Shown piece after piece: positions 56,301 to 63,945 of a DNA stretch of 64,000 nucleotides. The notes beneath the pieces were generated by a model. It searched no databases. It was not told the origin of the DNA and was given only the letters and a program-made list of their open reading frames with translations. Numbering within the stretch: position 1 is the first letter of the stretch; every line of letters starts with the position of its first letter. The DNA is from Neorhodopirellula lusitana. GTDB lineage: Bacteria; Planctomycetota; Planctomycetia; Pirellulales; Pirellulaceae. The position numbers were made by a program, and so were the translations under genes. The stretch is taken from assembly GCF_900182915.1 (NCBI RefSeq), contig NZ_FXUG01000016.1, forward strand, positions 118,862 to 182,861, in the 5' to 3' direction.

Positions 56301-56578
56301 TCCGGTTCGCCCGGCACAAGAGCCTGGCCTGAATCGCCACCTCGCAGGATTTCTGCGAGTGAATCCAGACGAAGATCGCCTTCTTGTTCGTCCACGCCAT
56401 GGCATTCAAAGCACTTGTTGGCCAAGAGCGGTCGCACTTCGTTTTCGAAAAACTGAGCGTGTTCGGCCGGCACCTCTTGCCGCGACGAACCGTCCGCTGC
56501 GGTCGACACGTTGGTCGACAAAATTACGCTGGCAGCGATGCAGGTGAGGCTGCACCCAAATGGAATCCTGTGAATCAC
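53342..56578 (-). CDS. PSCyt1-DUF1549-DUF1553 protein with inserted LamG domain
   Basis: A 1,078-aa exported protein from a GTG start, in GTGA overlap with the FecR-like gene. Signal peptide: [20 protein letters not shown]. The planctomycete cytochrome-c-like domain PSCyt1 (about 40-140) carries CFECH. DUF1549 follows (about 165-380), including a second haem-type motif, CAKCH. DUF1553 begins at about 555 ([35 protein letters not shown]). A LamG-like domain (about 830-1040) interrupts DUF1553, whose normal end ([16 protein letters not shown]) resumes at the C-terminus. The two CxxCH motifs suggest c-type haem binding and an extracytoplasmic electron-transfer or sugar-oxidation role, which is inferred. 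Confidence 0.92.
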   Translation of the reverse strand: [1078 protein letters not shown]

Positions 56579-58305
56579 GGAGTCGATTCCTCGTGTTGTT
56601 TGGGATCTGGTTTCGTAGAGACAGGCGGTAAGCCCGCAATCAGCATGGGGTCGATGGGAAGGTCATTTTCCATCGCGTCTTGTAGGAACAGGCCGTCAAC
56701 GGAATCTCCCAGCTCATACCCCAGGTCGCTCAAGTCGATTCCCGTGGCGACGCTCAAGAAGTTTTCCGGTGGGCGGAAACCTTTGTCACGGTCCAGGGTC
56801 AGGTTGAGCAGGTTGGTGACGGGCGCTGCGCGATGCAGCTCGAACTCGCGAACCCGCTTCGCTTCTGACGATTTCGTCGTGATGTCGTAACGAGTAATCG
56901 TGTGGCTGTGCAAACCAGGGCGGAATTCCAGGGGACTGATATGGAACGCGTCGCCATCGGGCGTGTCGACGAAGTTTTGCACTTCAAACAGGACCACGTC
57001 GGGGCCAGGGGCGTTCACGAGCGGTGTTACGAAACGGAATCCCATGCCTTGGGTTCCATCGTCGACGCTGTCTTCGGTTTGGGTTAGGTCACGAAGAATC
57101 GGGGACTCTTTCAGACTGGTTTTCGAACCACCTGGGTTGATCAATCCAGTGATCAGCGAGTAATCGGATTCCAACGTTGCCAAGGAATCTGCGTTGGCGG
57201 CAGGTTGGATTCCGTCGGTCGCGATGTGAAAGGCCGTGTGTGATGACCGATAGTGGATGACCTTGATTCCAACTAGCTCGTCTACCGGATAGGTGTGCTC
57301 ATTGCCGCCACGTTGGACGGTGATGCTGGCGAGTTCTGAAACGGGTTCGGTCGCTGATTTGGTCCGATAGCTAATCAAGCGATCAGGCAATTCGGCACGG
57401 TAGCCACGTGCATTAAAATCCAGTGGCTTCGATTCCATTCCATCGAATCGGTGGGCTTCTTTTTCGGTCAGTCTTTGGGCATTGCCGTGTCCGATTGGAT
57501 GTTCTCGTGAAATCGCTACCACATCCGCGGCGCCTTCGACCACCTGCACGTTCGCGCTGCCGATCGAGTCCACATCGACGCTGAAGCGAGTGCCCAGATC
57601 GATGATTTTGTTGGACGGTGTATCCACCTGAAATCCCTCGGCACCATCGGGAGCATGCACACTGCACCGGCCTATCTTGACAATCAATCGCATCGGGTCG
57701 GCAATTTCGACAACGCAAGGCGATTCTAAGATTGCGCTGGCACCACACGGAAAGACGAGGTTCATCATTCCGGCCGTCAACGCGTATTCGCGTTCGTATT
57801 CCAATGTCTCGCCAACTCCAGGGGCGAGATCGCGGAAGAATTCAGCACCAGCGGAACTGGCAACCAGCACCTGCGTCACATCATTCTGGTCGTCTTTTAT
57901 GGTGACCTCACCGAGGTCGCCTGTTGGGGCGACTAATGACGCGAATGCAAAGTAGAGTGCGGCTGCCAGTGAAATTGCGGTCACTAACCATGGGGCTTGC
58001 GACTGGATGCGATCGCGACGGGTGGCTTGGTGTTGGCGGTGTTCACTGGTGCGACCCATTTCGGACATGGTTTCCAGCACCGATTGCCAATCCATCGCAT
58101 GATCGTTGGCTGTGTCGTCGTCCTCGTTCCCGTTGGAAGGGAGCGTTAATGCCGCCTGCATGTCCATGTACTGAACATAGAAGGTGCGGTTGCGTGGATC
58201 ATCACGCAGCAGGAAGTCGAGTTCGTCGGCCTGTTCCCTGGTGAGCTGTTCGTCAATCAAGGCCGACAGCAGCGTTTCGAGCCTTTGGCGAGTTGCAAGG
58301 TTCAT
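56575..58305 (-). CDS. FecR-like membrane protein, likely anti-sigma factor
   Basis: A 576-aa single-pass protein. The cytoplasmic part (1-100) includes LLSALIDEQLTREQADELDFLLRDD, the sigma-interacting helix seen in such proteins. A single transmembrane helix lies at about 104-124. The FecR-type domain follows (about 170-280: LTAGMMNLVFPCGASAILESPCVVEI; IIDLGTRFSVDVD). The last 250 residues have beta-rich sequence without a recognised LamG signature. It overlaps the upstream sigma gene (ATGA) and the downstream PSCyt1 gene (GTGA), so all are translated in series. It probably transmits an extracytoplasmic signal to the sigma factor; the signal is unknown. Confidence 0.87.
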   Translation of the reverse strand: MNLATRQRLETLLSALIDEQLTREQADELDFLLRDDPRNRTFYVQYMDMQAALTLPSNGNEDDDTANDHAMDWQSVLETMSEMGRTSEHRQHQATRRDRIQSQAPWLVTAISLAAALYFAFASLVAPTGDLGEVTIKDDQNDVTQVLVASSAGAEFFRDLAPGVGETLEYEREYALTAGMMNLVFPCGASAILESPCVVEIADPMRLIVKIGRCSVHAPDGAEGFQVDTPSNKIIDLGTRFSVDVDSIGSANVQVVEGAADVVAISREHPIGHGNAQRLTEKEAHRFDGMESKPLDFNARGYRAELPDRLISYRTKSATEPVSELASITVQRGGNEHTYPVDELVGIKVIHYRSSHTAFHIATDGIQPAANADSLATLESDYSLITGLINPGGSKTSLKESPILRDLTQTEDSVDDGTQGMGFRFVTPLVNAPGPDVVLFEVQNFVDTPDGDAFHISPLEFRPGLHSHTITRYDITTKSSEAKRVREFELHRAAPVTNLLNLTLDRDKGFRPPENFLSVATGIDLSDLGYELGDSVDGLFLQDAMENDLPIDPMLIAGLPPVSTKPDPKQHEESTP

Positions 58306-58826
58306 GTCGCACCATCCATTCCCACCTTGTGGTGGATGCAGTTCATCAGTTGATGGCGAATTCGTTTGAGATCGCGATAGAGTGTTCGCCGGCTGGTGTT
58401 CAGCGTTTCAGCCATCGCGTCAGGCGAGGTTCCCTGGAGATAGCGGTTGCCGATTAGCCGGCGATCTTCTTCGGGAAGACGGGTCAGGCAGTCTTCCAAG
58501 GCGGATAATCGCTCGTTGAGTTCGGCCTGTTTCTCGTCGCGTTCCTTTGCGAGCAGTTCCACGACGTCGGCGCTGATAGTCGGCATCTCTTTCGATTTTC
58601 GCCGTCTCCAGCTCAGCACATGGATGTAGGCAAACTTGTACGCCCACGGCAAAAACGGCCGGCTTTCGTCAAACGAATCAAATCGCTCGTAGAGTGCGAA
58701 TGAGGTTTCTTGCAACACATCGCGTGCATCGTGAGCCTGGCCCACCAACGAAAAGATGTACCGATACAGCTGGTCATGGTGGTCGGAAAGCAGCACCACC
58801 AATGGGTGTGGATTCGTATCTGGCAT
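58302..58826 (-). CDS. ECF sigma factor heading the PSCyt1/DUF1501 operon
   Basis: A 174-aa sigma factor of the Rhodopirellula/Verrucomicrobium type. Region 2 is HPLVVLLSDHHDQLYRYIFSLVGQAHDARDVLQETSFAL, then SRPFLPWAYKFAYIHVLSWRRR. Region 4 is LPEEDRRLIGNRYLQGTSPDAMAETLNTSRRTLYRDLKRI. The start at 58826 follows GGAG and precedes the conserved region; in-frame starts at 58907 or 58895 would add an extension without similarity. The first gene of a four-gene chain (sigma, FecR-like, PSCyt1, DUF1501) with overlaps of 4, 4 and a gap of 1 bp, so it probably autoregulates this operon. Confidence 0.9.
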   Translation of the reverse strand: MPDTNPHPLVVLLSDHHDQLYRYIFSLVGQAHDARDVLQETSFALYERFDSFDESRPFLPWAYKFAYIHVLSWRRRKSKEMPTISADVVELLAKERDEKQAELNERLSALEDCLTRLPEEDRRLIGNRYLQGTSPDAMAETLNTSRRTLYRDLKRIRHQLMNCIHHKVGMDGAT

Positions 58827-59234
58827 CGGCGGGGCTCCGAATTCATCAGGCGGGAGGCATGCATCTTGATTCAAGCGATTCACGACGCACTGCATATACT
58901 TGGGCATTTCTCGCTACGCGTGCCACGTGATCTGCGAATTTTACAAGAAACGCTTCCTGCAACCGAGGTTTTGAAGTTGCCTGCGAGTTGCCGCGGCACG
59001 CGTTGGGTTTGACCAAAAGCAATTCGCCGGTTGGTCCTGTCTCGCCCCAAGTCCAAGGGATGTTGGTAGCAACAGGCGGATTTTGAGCGTGTAAGGTAGC
59101 GGTTTGGCCTGCGCTGGCATCTTGATTGGCGAAGTTGTGCTCCGTTCGCCAGGTCACGCGTGTATTGCTGTCACGAAGTTAACGGAAAACGGCGATGGAC
59201 TCTCTTTCTCCTGTGGTGCTCAGGTGCACTGAAT

Positions 59235-59734
59235 CGAAAACGCGAGACATTTTTCCTGCGTCTCAAGCAAAACCGCGTTATCGATAACTCTGAGCAAGTA
59301 AAGTCCCCCGTTCCACGTGACCTAGTCGCTGATTCACTTCCGACTGCCCAGGAATGATTCGTAGGAGTTGCTCTCGCTGAGTGGGGAAAATCGAACGGAT
59401 CCACCGCTTCGGGTAGCGATGGCATTTATACGGATCGCCAAGAACTTGTTGGAAGTCCCAGCGGATATCCTTGCTCTGGTCTATTTCCAGAGATGGACGG
59501 TCGAGATTTTCTTCTGGTCCTTCACGCAGTTCTTGGGATGTGCTCACCTCATCAGCCATGGCCACAACGGCATGGAGATCCAGGTCTATTGAGGTCCAGG
59601 GCTATTGCGCGGTCATCGCGTATTTGCAAATTGACGTTTGGACTGGCCGACGGCTTACCAAGCGAATCTTCGGAAAGATCAGCTACTACTTCATGGGGCC
59701 CGCAAGTGAAGAAGAACAGATTGCGCGTCTTTAG
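59235..59734 (+). pseudogene. decayed IS4-family transposase (C-terminal remnant)
   Basis: Fragments of one transposase lie in three plus-strand frames. The first has FFLRLKQNRVIDNSEQVKS (59235-59357). The second (to 59592) has NLLEVPADILALVYFQRWTVEIFF, the conserved Y-(2)-R-(3)-E signature of IS4 transposases. The third (to 59734) has YCAVIAYLQIDVWTGRRLTKR. The frame change at about 59585-59605 coincides with a 16-bp near-duplication of tccaggtctattg. The N-terminal half with the first catalytic Asp is missing, as are clear terminal inverted repeats. The flanks 58827-59234 and 59735-60080 hold nothing I can support. Confidence 0.75.
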
Positions 59735-60080
59735 GAACTACAGCGACACGAAGCGAGCACCTCGAACAACCTGTAGAAAGCAATCCGGTAGCAATCGAAT
59801 TTCGCTCAGCCTGCCGTTGATGCTAGGCCCGAGCCAACCGAAGGTCAGCCCAGGAGTCTTCCTTGGTTCCGTTCAGTCCTGTTCAAAAAACAGCGCGATT
59901 GCAGTGGGGATGAAGCATTGCAGCAAGATTTGAGCAGGACAGTGTTGCGACTTCCTGCCCCCCATTTTTCGCCGCAATAAGACTAGACGACCTGCGATCT
60001 ACGTCAAATGCTGCTTACAGCCAATTTTCTAAGCAAAGCACGCATTTTCGAACATAAACCTAAATTTCCTTGTTTAGGTT

Positions 60081-60169
60081 CGGTCAGTTTCGGTCAGTTG
60101 AGAGCATTAGTCTCAACGGGGCAATTTTGGGTGTAATCGCATCGGTGCGTGCGATAAACCCAAATTGCC
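60081..60169 (+). promoter_or_regulatory. structured leader upstream of lipoprotein/DUF1559 block
   Basis: It begins with a direct repeat cggtcagtt-t-cggtcagtt (60081-60099). Hairpin A has a 7-bp stem gttgaga (60097-60103)/tctcaac (60111-60117). Hairpin B pairs ggcaattttgggt (60120-60132) with acccaaattgcc (60158-60169) with one bulged T, and an inner stem atcgca (60136-60141)/tgcgat (60150-60155). It ends 58 nt before the lipoprotein ATG. No T-tract follows, so it is not a simple terminator. Confidence 0.5.
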
Positions 60170-60227
60170 AGTCCCTAATCGCAAGTTGGCTTTTAGGTTC
60201 AAGCCGTCACTACCTAAGGAATTTGCA

Positions 60228-60410
60228 ATGAAGTGCTTTTTTCAGCTTTTTTTGGCTTCAGTCCTAATGGCTCCAGTACTTGGTGCGGTTGGTTGCAGCG
60301 ATAGCTCACCCACGATGGTCAGCGATGGCATGTCGGAAGCGGAACTGGATGCTGAGGCTGAAGCTCAGGCGGCAAAATATGATCAGGAGTACGCTGAAGG
60401 CCAAAATTAG
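60228..60410 (+). CDS. tiny lipoprotein upstream of a DUF1559 gene
   Basis: A 60-aa protein with TAAGGA 7 nt before the ATG at 60228. Its signal (KCFFQLFLASVLMAPVLG) ends in AVGC, a near-lipobox, with Cys at residue 23. The mature part is short and very acidic (SEAELDAEAEAQAAKYDQEYAEGQN). I do not recognise the family. The next gene, a DUF1559 copy, starts 133 bp downstream, the same neighbourhood as for the lipoproteins at 17528 and 63245. An upstream in-frame start (60165) would bury the signal peptide and was rejected. Confidence 0.72.
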   Translation: MKCFFQLFLASVLMAPVLGAVGCSDSSPTMVSDGMSEAELDAEAEAQAAKYDQEYAEGQN

Positions 60411-60543
60411 GGCTTGCCATTTCAGCTGACGGGCCTCCATGGCCGTCATTCGGGCACTCGGTTGTGCATGTGAAGTACCGGTGGATCGACCATCGTTTTT
60501 AGTGTTAGAAATTTTCTCAAAGTTACTTGTTAGGATGAACAAA

Positions 60544-61788
60544 ATGAGAGTTCAAACGACTCGCAGGACTAGTGGTTTCACGTTGGTGGAATTACTCGTG
60601 GTGATCGCCATTATTGGCGTTTTGGTTGGGTTGCTTTTGCCGGCAGTCCAGGCCGCTCGTGAGGCCGCTCGCCGCATGAGCTGCAGCAACAATTTCAAGC
60701 AAATTGGCTTGGGAATTCACAATTACCACTCTGCCTTCAATCAGCTTCCTCAGAACATGAGTGGTGTTCCAACGGTAGTCGGTGGTGGCAATCACAACCG
60801 CCTGCTTCTGAGCTACCTAGTTGGCCTCACGCCATTTGTTGAGCAGCAAGCGATTTGGGAGCAGATCACCAACGGAGTGGATGCTGATGGCACGACGAGG
60901 ACGCCTATGGGTGGTGATCCTTGGAGTTCAGCATTCGGTCCTTGGGATACAAATATCCCATCATTCCGCTGCCCAAGTGATCCCGGGAATCAACGTCCTG
61001 CTGTCGGTCGTACAAACTACGCTGCATGCATTGGTGACAATCCATGGTTGTCGCACACCGGTGGTAAGAACCGAGCTGGCTTTTACGATTGGACCGACAA
61101 TGGCGGTTCTACCCCAGATTGGGAAAACGACTAGGAAGCCTGGGCCACCAATGGGCCTAATTCTTACAAAGCCAAAGTGGCCGCTTTTGTTCGAGGGACT
61201 AATCGTGGTTTCTTCTGGAATCGCCACTCTACAGGATTCCGCGACTGTCTTGACGGATTGTCTAATACGATTGCTTGTGGAGAAATCTGCACCAGTCTTG
61301 GCAGAAGAGAATTGAAGGCTGACATGGCCAGAGATGATAACAACATGGATTTCATGTTTGACGGCTTGGGTCCCGCTTCTTGTCAGAACTTTGCAGACCC
61401 CGAACGGCCACGTTTTTATCAGCCTCCATCCAGCGTAACTGTAATTGGTGGTGGCGAAGGTCGCGGGCGTCGATGGGCTGATGGACGGGCGAACTTCGCG
61501 TCGTTCCACACCATGGCTCCACCAAACAAAGCAAGTTGCTCCTCGGGTGGTGACGGTGCACAGATGATGTCGACCGCTGGAAGTCGTCACCAGGGTGGTT
61601 GTCATATCTTGATGGGCGATGGTGCCGTTAAGTTTGTCACTGACTCTATCGAGGCAGGCAACCAGACTGCAGGTTTTGCTGACGCTTCTGGTTCGATCGT
61701 TCGGGCCCCTGGCACAGCGAGCCCTTATGGCCTTTGGGGTTCACTTGGTACTCGTGCGATGAAAGAAACCATCGAAGAGGAACTTTAG
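60544..61788 (+). pseudogene. DUF1559 gene with in-frame amber stop
   Basis: A DUF1559 gene of the same subgroup as 17891. The prepilin-like start [20 protein letters not shown] is intact, and AGGA lies upstream of the ATG at 60544. The frame stops at a TAG (61132-61134, codon 197) but resumes at once in the same frame with EAWATNGPNSYKAKVAAFVRG and runs to TAG at 61788, ending in HQGGCHILMGDGAVKFVTDS (the H-X9-DG signature) and GLWGSLGT. A single base change therefore separates a full 414-aa protein from a truncated one. It could be a pseudogene, an amber codon suppressed in vivo, or a sequencing error. A truncated 196-aa product would keep the pilin helix but lose the C-terminal signature. 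Confidence 0.82.
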
Positions 61789-61870
61789 GTTTGGCGTGTT
61801 GGTTTGCTTTCTTGCATCCAATGTCTGGAATTTCTTCAATAACTTTCCCGTACTTTAGAGAGATGATCTT

Positions 61871-63087
61871 ATGAAAAGGACATTACGTCCAGGCTTCACG
61901 CTGGTGGAGCTTCGCGTTGTTATCGCAATCATCGGCGTGCTCGTTGGGTTGCTATTGCCGGCAGTTCAGGCTGCTCGTGAGGCTGCCCGCCGGATGAGCT
62001 GTAGCAATAACTTCAAGCAGCTTGGCTTGGCGATGCACAATTACCACAGTGCCTACAATCTAATATCCCCGTTCCAAACGGGAACGACTGGTGACTACAC
62101 TCACTTGACCCCCCGTGCGACAGCCGATCACTATCTAAGCCACCTTCCTGGACTGATGCCGTTCATGGAGCAGCAGGCGCTTTGGGAGCAAATCTCAAAC
62201 CCTTGGGATACTGGTTCGGGAATCATTCAGGCAATGGGGCCGCAGCCTGATCTCACTCTTGAGCAACACTCGGACATTGGGAACTATGATCCGTGGTTGA
62301 CGAATATCCCAACGCTTCGCTGCCCAAGTGATCCCGGTATTGGGCTGCCAGCCCAAGGGCGAACGAACTACGCTGCTTGCTTGGGCGATAGTTTCGTTTT
62401 CCACAACGGCTGGGATGTCATCGGCGGCAACGGAGTTCCGTGGAAAACGGGAACGCGAAGCGAGTTCCTCAACTGGAAGCAACGTCTCGTGGCTTTTTTA
62501 TTCCACGGCTAAAAGGTCGTAGTTTCCGCGATGTGTTTGACGGGTTGTCGAACAGTATCTGCATGGGTGAAATCGCCACCGACCTTGGTGACAACGATAA
62601 GCGAACGAGATCTGCCAGCGGTGGGGGCAGTCGATACGGTGGTGACCTGCGTAAGAACATTCAAGCGTGTAAAGGATTTACGGATCCCGAGCGACCACAG
62701 TTCTGGGTGGCATCGAATAGTATTGGCACCGCCGAGCAAGGGCGTGGCTACAAGTGGGCTGGAGGGCAACCTTTGTATACCGCTTGTTACACAATTTTCC
62801 CACCCAATCGTGAGATCTGCACTGACGGTGGAGCCCAGCGATCGGGAATCTATACGTTCTCCAGTCGTCACCAGGGAGGATGTCACGTCTTGATGGGAGA
62901 TGGTGCCGTGAAGTTCATCACTGACTCCGTCGAAGCAGGTGAAGCCGACACTAGGTTGACAGTTGTCTTCTGGGACGAAGATGGCGATGGTGATGATTCC
63001 ATTGTTCACGGTAGTCCAAGCGTCTTTGGGCTCTGGGGAGCCCTTGGCACAGTCGCAGGTGACGAAGTGATCGACCAGGATTTCTAA
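61871..63087 (+). pseudogene. DUF1559 gene with -1 frame change
   Basis: A DUF1559 gene of the same subgroup as the neighbours. The first frame (61871-62512, 213 aa) has [18 protein letters not shown], where an Arg replaces the usual Leu inside the helix, and ends soon after [16 protein letters not shown]. The second, -1, frame carries the rest: [19 protein letters not shown], a DUF1559 core, and HQGGCHVLMGDGAVKFITDS, ending GLWGALGTVAGDEVIDQDF at 63087. The two frames overlap from 62440. Intact homologues have RGFF..RxxxxFRD continuously, so one base was probably lost just upstream of 62494; a slippery heptamer at the join is listed separately. It follows the amber-containing copy by 82 bp and the lipoprotein at 63245 follows it. 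Confidence 0.82.
62494..62500 (+). other. U UUU UUA slippery heptamer in correct phase
   Basis: Zero-frame codons are gct-ttt-tta (62492-62500), giving T TTT TTA at 62494-62500, a canonical -1 frameshift heptamer. It lies within the overlap of the two frames of the DUF1559 gene, ten bases before the zero-frame stop at 62510. Confidence 0.4.
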
Positions 63088-63117
63088 TCTCTGTCGCAAA
63101 TTTGATTTCAAATGCAG

Positions 63118-63151
63118 CCGCCTCTCGTTGGTTCAAAACGGGAGGCGGTTT
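63118..63151 (+). terminator. hairpin after the frameshifted DUF1559 gene
   Basis: Stem ccgcctc-t-cgtt (63118-63129) with aacg-g-gaggcgg (63137-63148), closed by one G-U pair, loop of seven. A short T run follows, so termination may be weak. It lies 31 bp past the DUF1559 stop. Confidence 0.5.
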
Positions 63152-63244
63152 GGTATCGTTCTAGGTTGGGACGGTTGGGACTCAGGTGCCCCACGTTGGA
63201 TCTCCGTTTCTACTTTCACCTGATAACACAAAATTTGGCGAATC

Positions 63245-63454
63245 ATGAAGAGTTTGTTCAACTGTTGCTGCGTAGGTGTAGTGCTTAGCACTCTGTGTTT
63301 GGTAACGGGATGTGGCGGGAGCCCAGCAGGAGCTCCTTCGAAAGACGAAGTAACGCAGTTCATGGAAGAAAATCCTGATATTGTTGCGGAATCTCGAGCT
63401 GCTGAAGCGAAGGATCGTGAAGAACGCAATACGGAAGCTGTAATTCCACGGTAG
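63245..63454 (+). CDS. tiny lipoprotein downstream of DUF1559 block
   Basis: A 69-aa protein with a clear lipoprotein signal: KSLFNCCCVGVVLSTLCLVTGC, lipobox LVTGC with Cys at residue 23. The 47-residue mature chain is charged and helical (DEVTQFMEENPDIVAESRAAEAKDREER). I do not recognise the family. It follows the frameshifted DUF1559 gene by 157 bp, with a weak hairpin in between, and is followed by a strong terminator at 63591. The arrangement of DUF1559 gene, hairpin, tiny lipoprotein parallels the locus at 17528-19147. Confidence 0.78.
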   Translation: MKSLFNCCCVGVVLSTLCLVTGCGGSPAGAPSKDEVTQFMEENPDIVAESRAAEAKDREERNTEAVIPR

Positions 63455-63590
63455 GTAGGCAGGTTTCCACGTATCCAGTTACATCAGGCGACCGATCAGC
63501 AAATTGCTGGGCTGTCAGGCAATTTGCTGTGCGGGTGTGATTGCAATCTGGGAATTGAATTCAGTGCGGGCGATTTCGGTCCAGTAAAAT

Positions 63591-63627
63591 AAGGGTAAAG
63601 CTGTTGTGGCTTTACCCTTTTCTTTTT
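63591..63627 (+). terminator. rho-independent terminator ending the DUF1559/lipoprotein block
   Basis: Perfect 11-bp stem aagggtaaagc (63591-63601) with gctttaccctt (63609-63619), 7-nt loop tgttgtg, followed by a T-rich tail (ttctttttgg). Confidence 0.88.
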
Positions 63628-63873
63628 GGCTATTCCGAAGAATCCGTGGGTATAGCGGGCACCAGTTCAATTTGTCTTTCCCATACTAAAGCCTGGCGAT
63701 GTCCCATTTGCGGTTGAAGCTCTTGATGGTCTCTTTGGTGAAAACGTGCGTGAGTGGAATGGCACGGGCTTAAGCTGCCCTGATCTAGATGCAGTGCCTT
63801 TTGGGTGCGTGGTCAACTACCGGTAGTGATAGCAAATGCTCGCATGCGTTCGCTAGCATTTTGAGTGCCGGGT

Positions 63874-63888
63874 GTGATTTGAAATCAC
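63874..63888. promoter_or_regulatory. 15-bp palindrome upstream of the last gene
   Basis: GTGATTT-G-AAATCAC is a perfect 7-bp inverted repeat around one base, 57 bp before the GTG start at 63946. A second imperfect repeat, aaatgct (63834-63840)/agcattt (63855-63861), lies just upstream. The palindrome is a candidate operator. The interval 63628-63833 shows nothing else. Confidence 0.4.
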
Positions 63889-63945
63889 GGTGAAGCTCCG
63901 TTGATATAGTGGTTATCTACATCACGTTTCTCAGGAGGCCTCACC

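Noticed and set aside
59368..59592. Separate small gene in the IS4 remnant
   Set aside because: Its sequence is the conserved middle of an IS4 transposase continuing in another frame.
62494..62500. Firm claim of programmed -1 frameshifting
   Set aside because: The homologous RGFF residues are in the -1 frame already before the heptamer, so a simple base loss explains the data at least as well.
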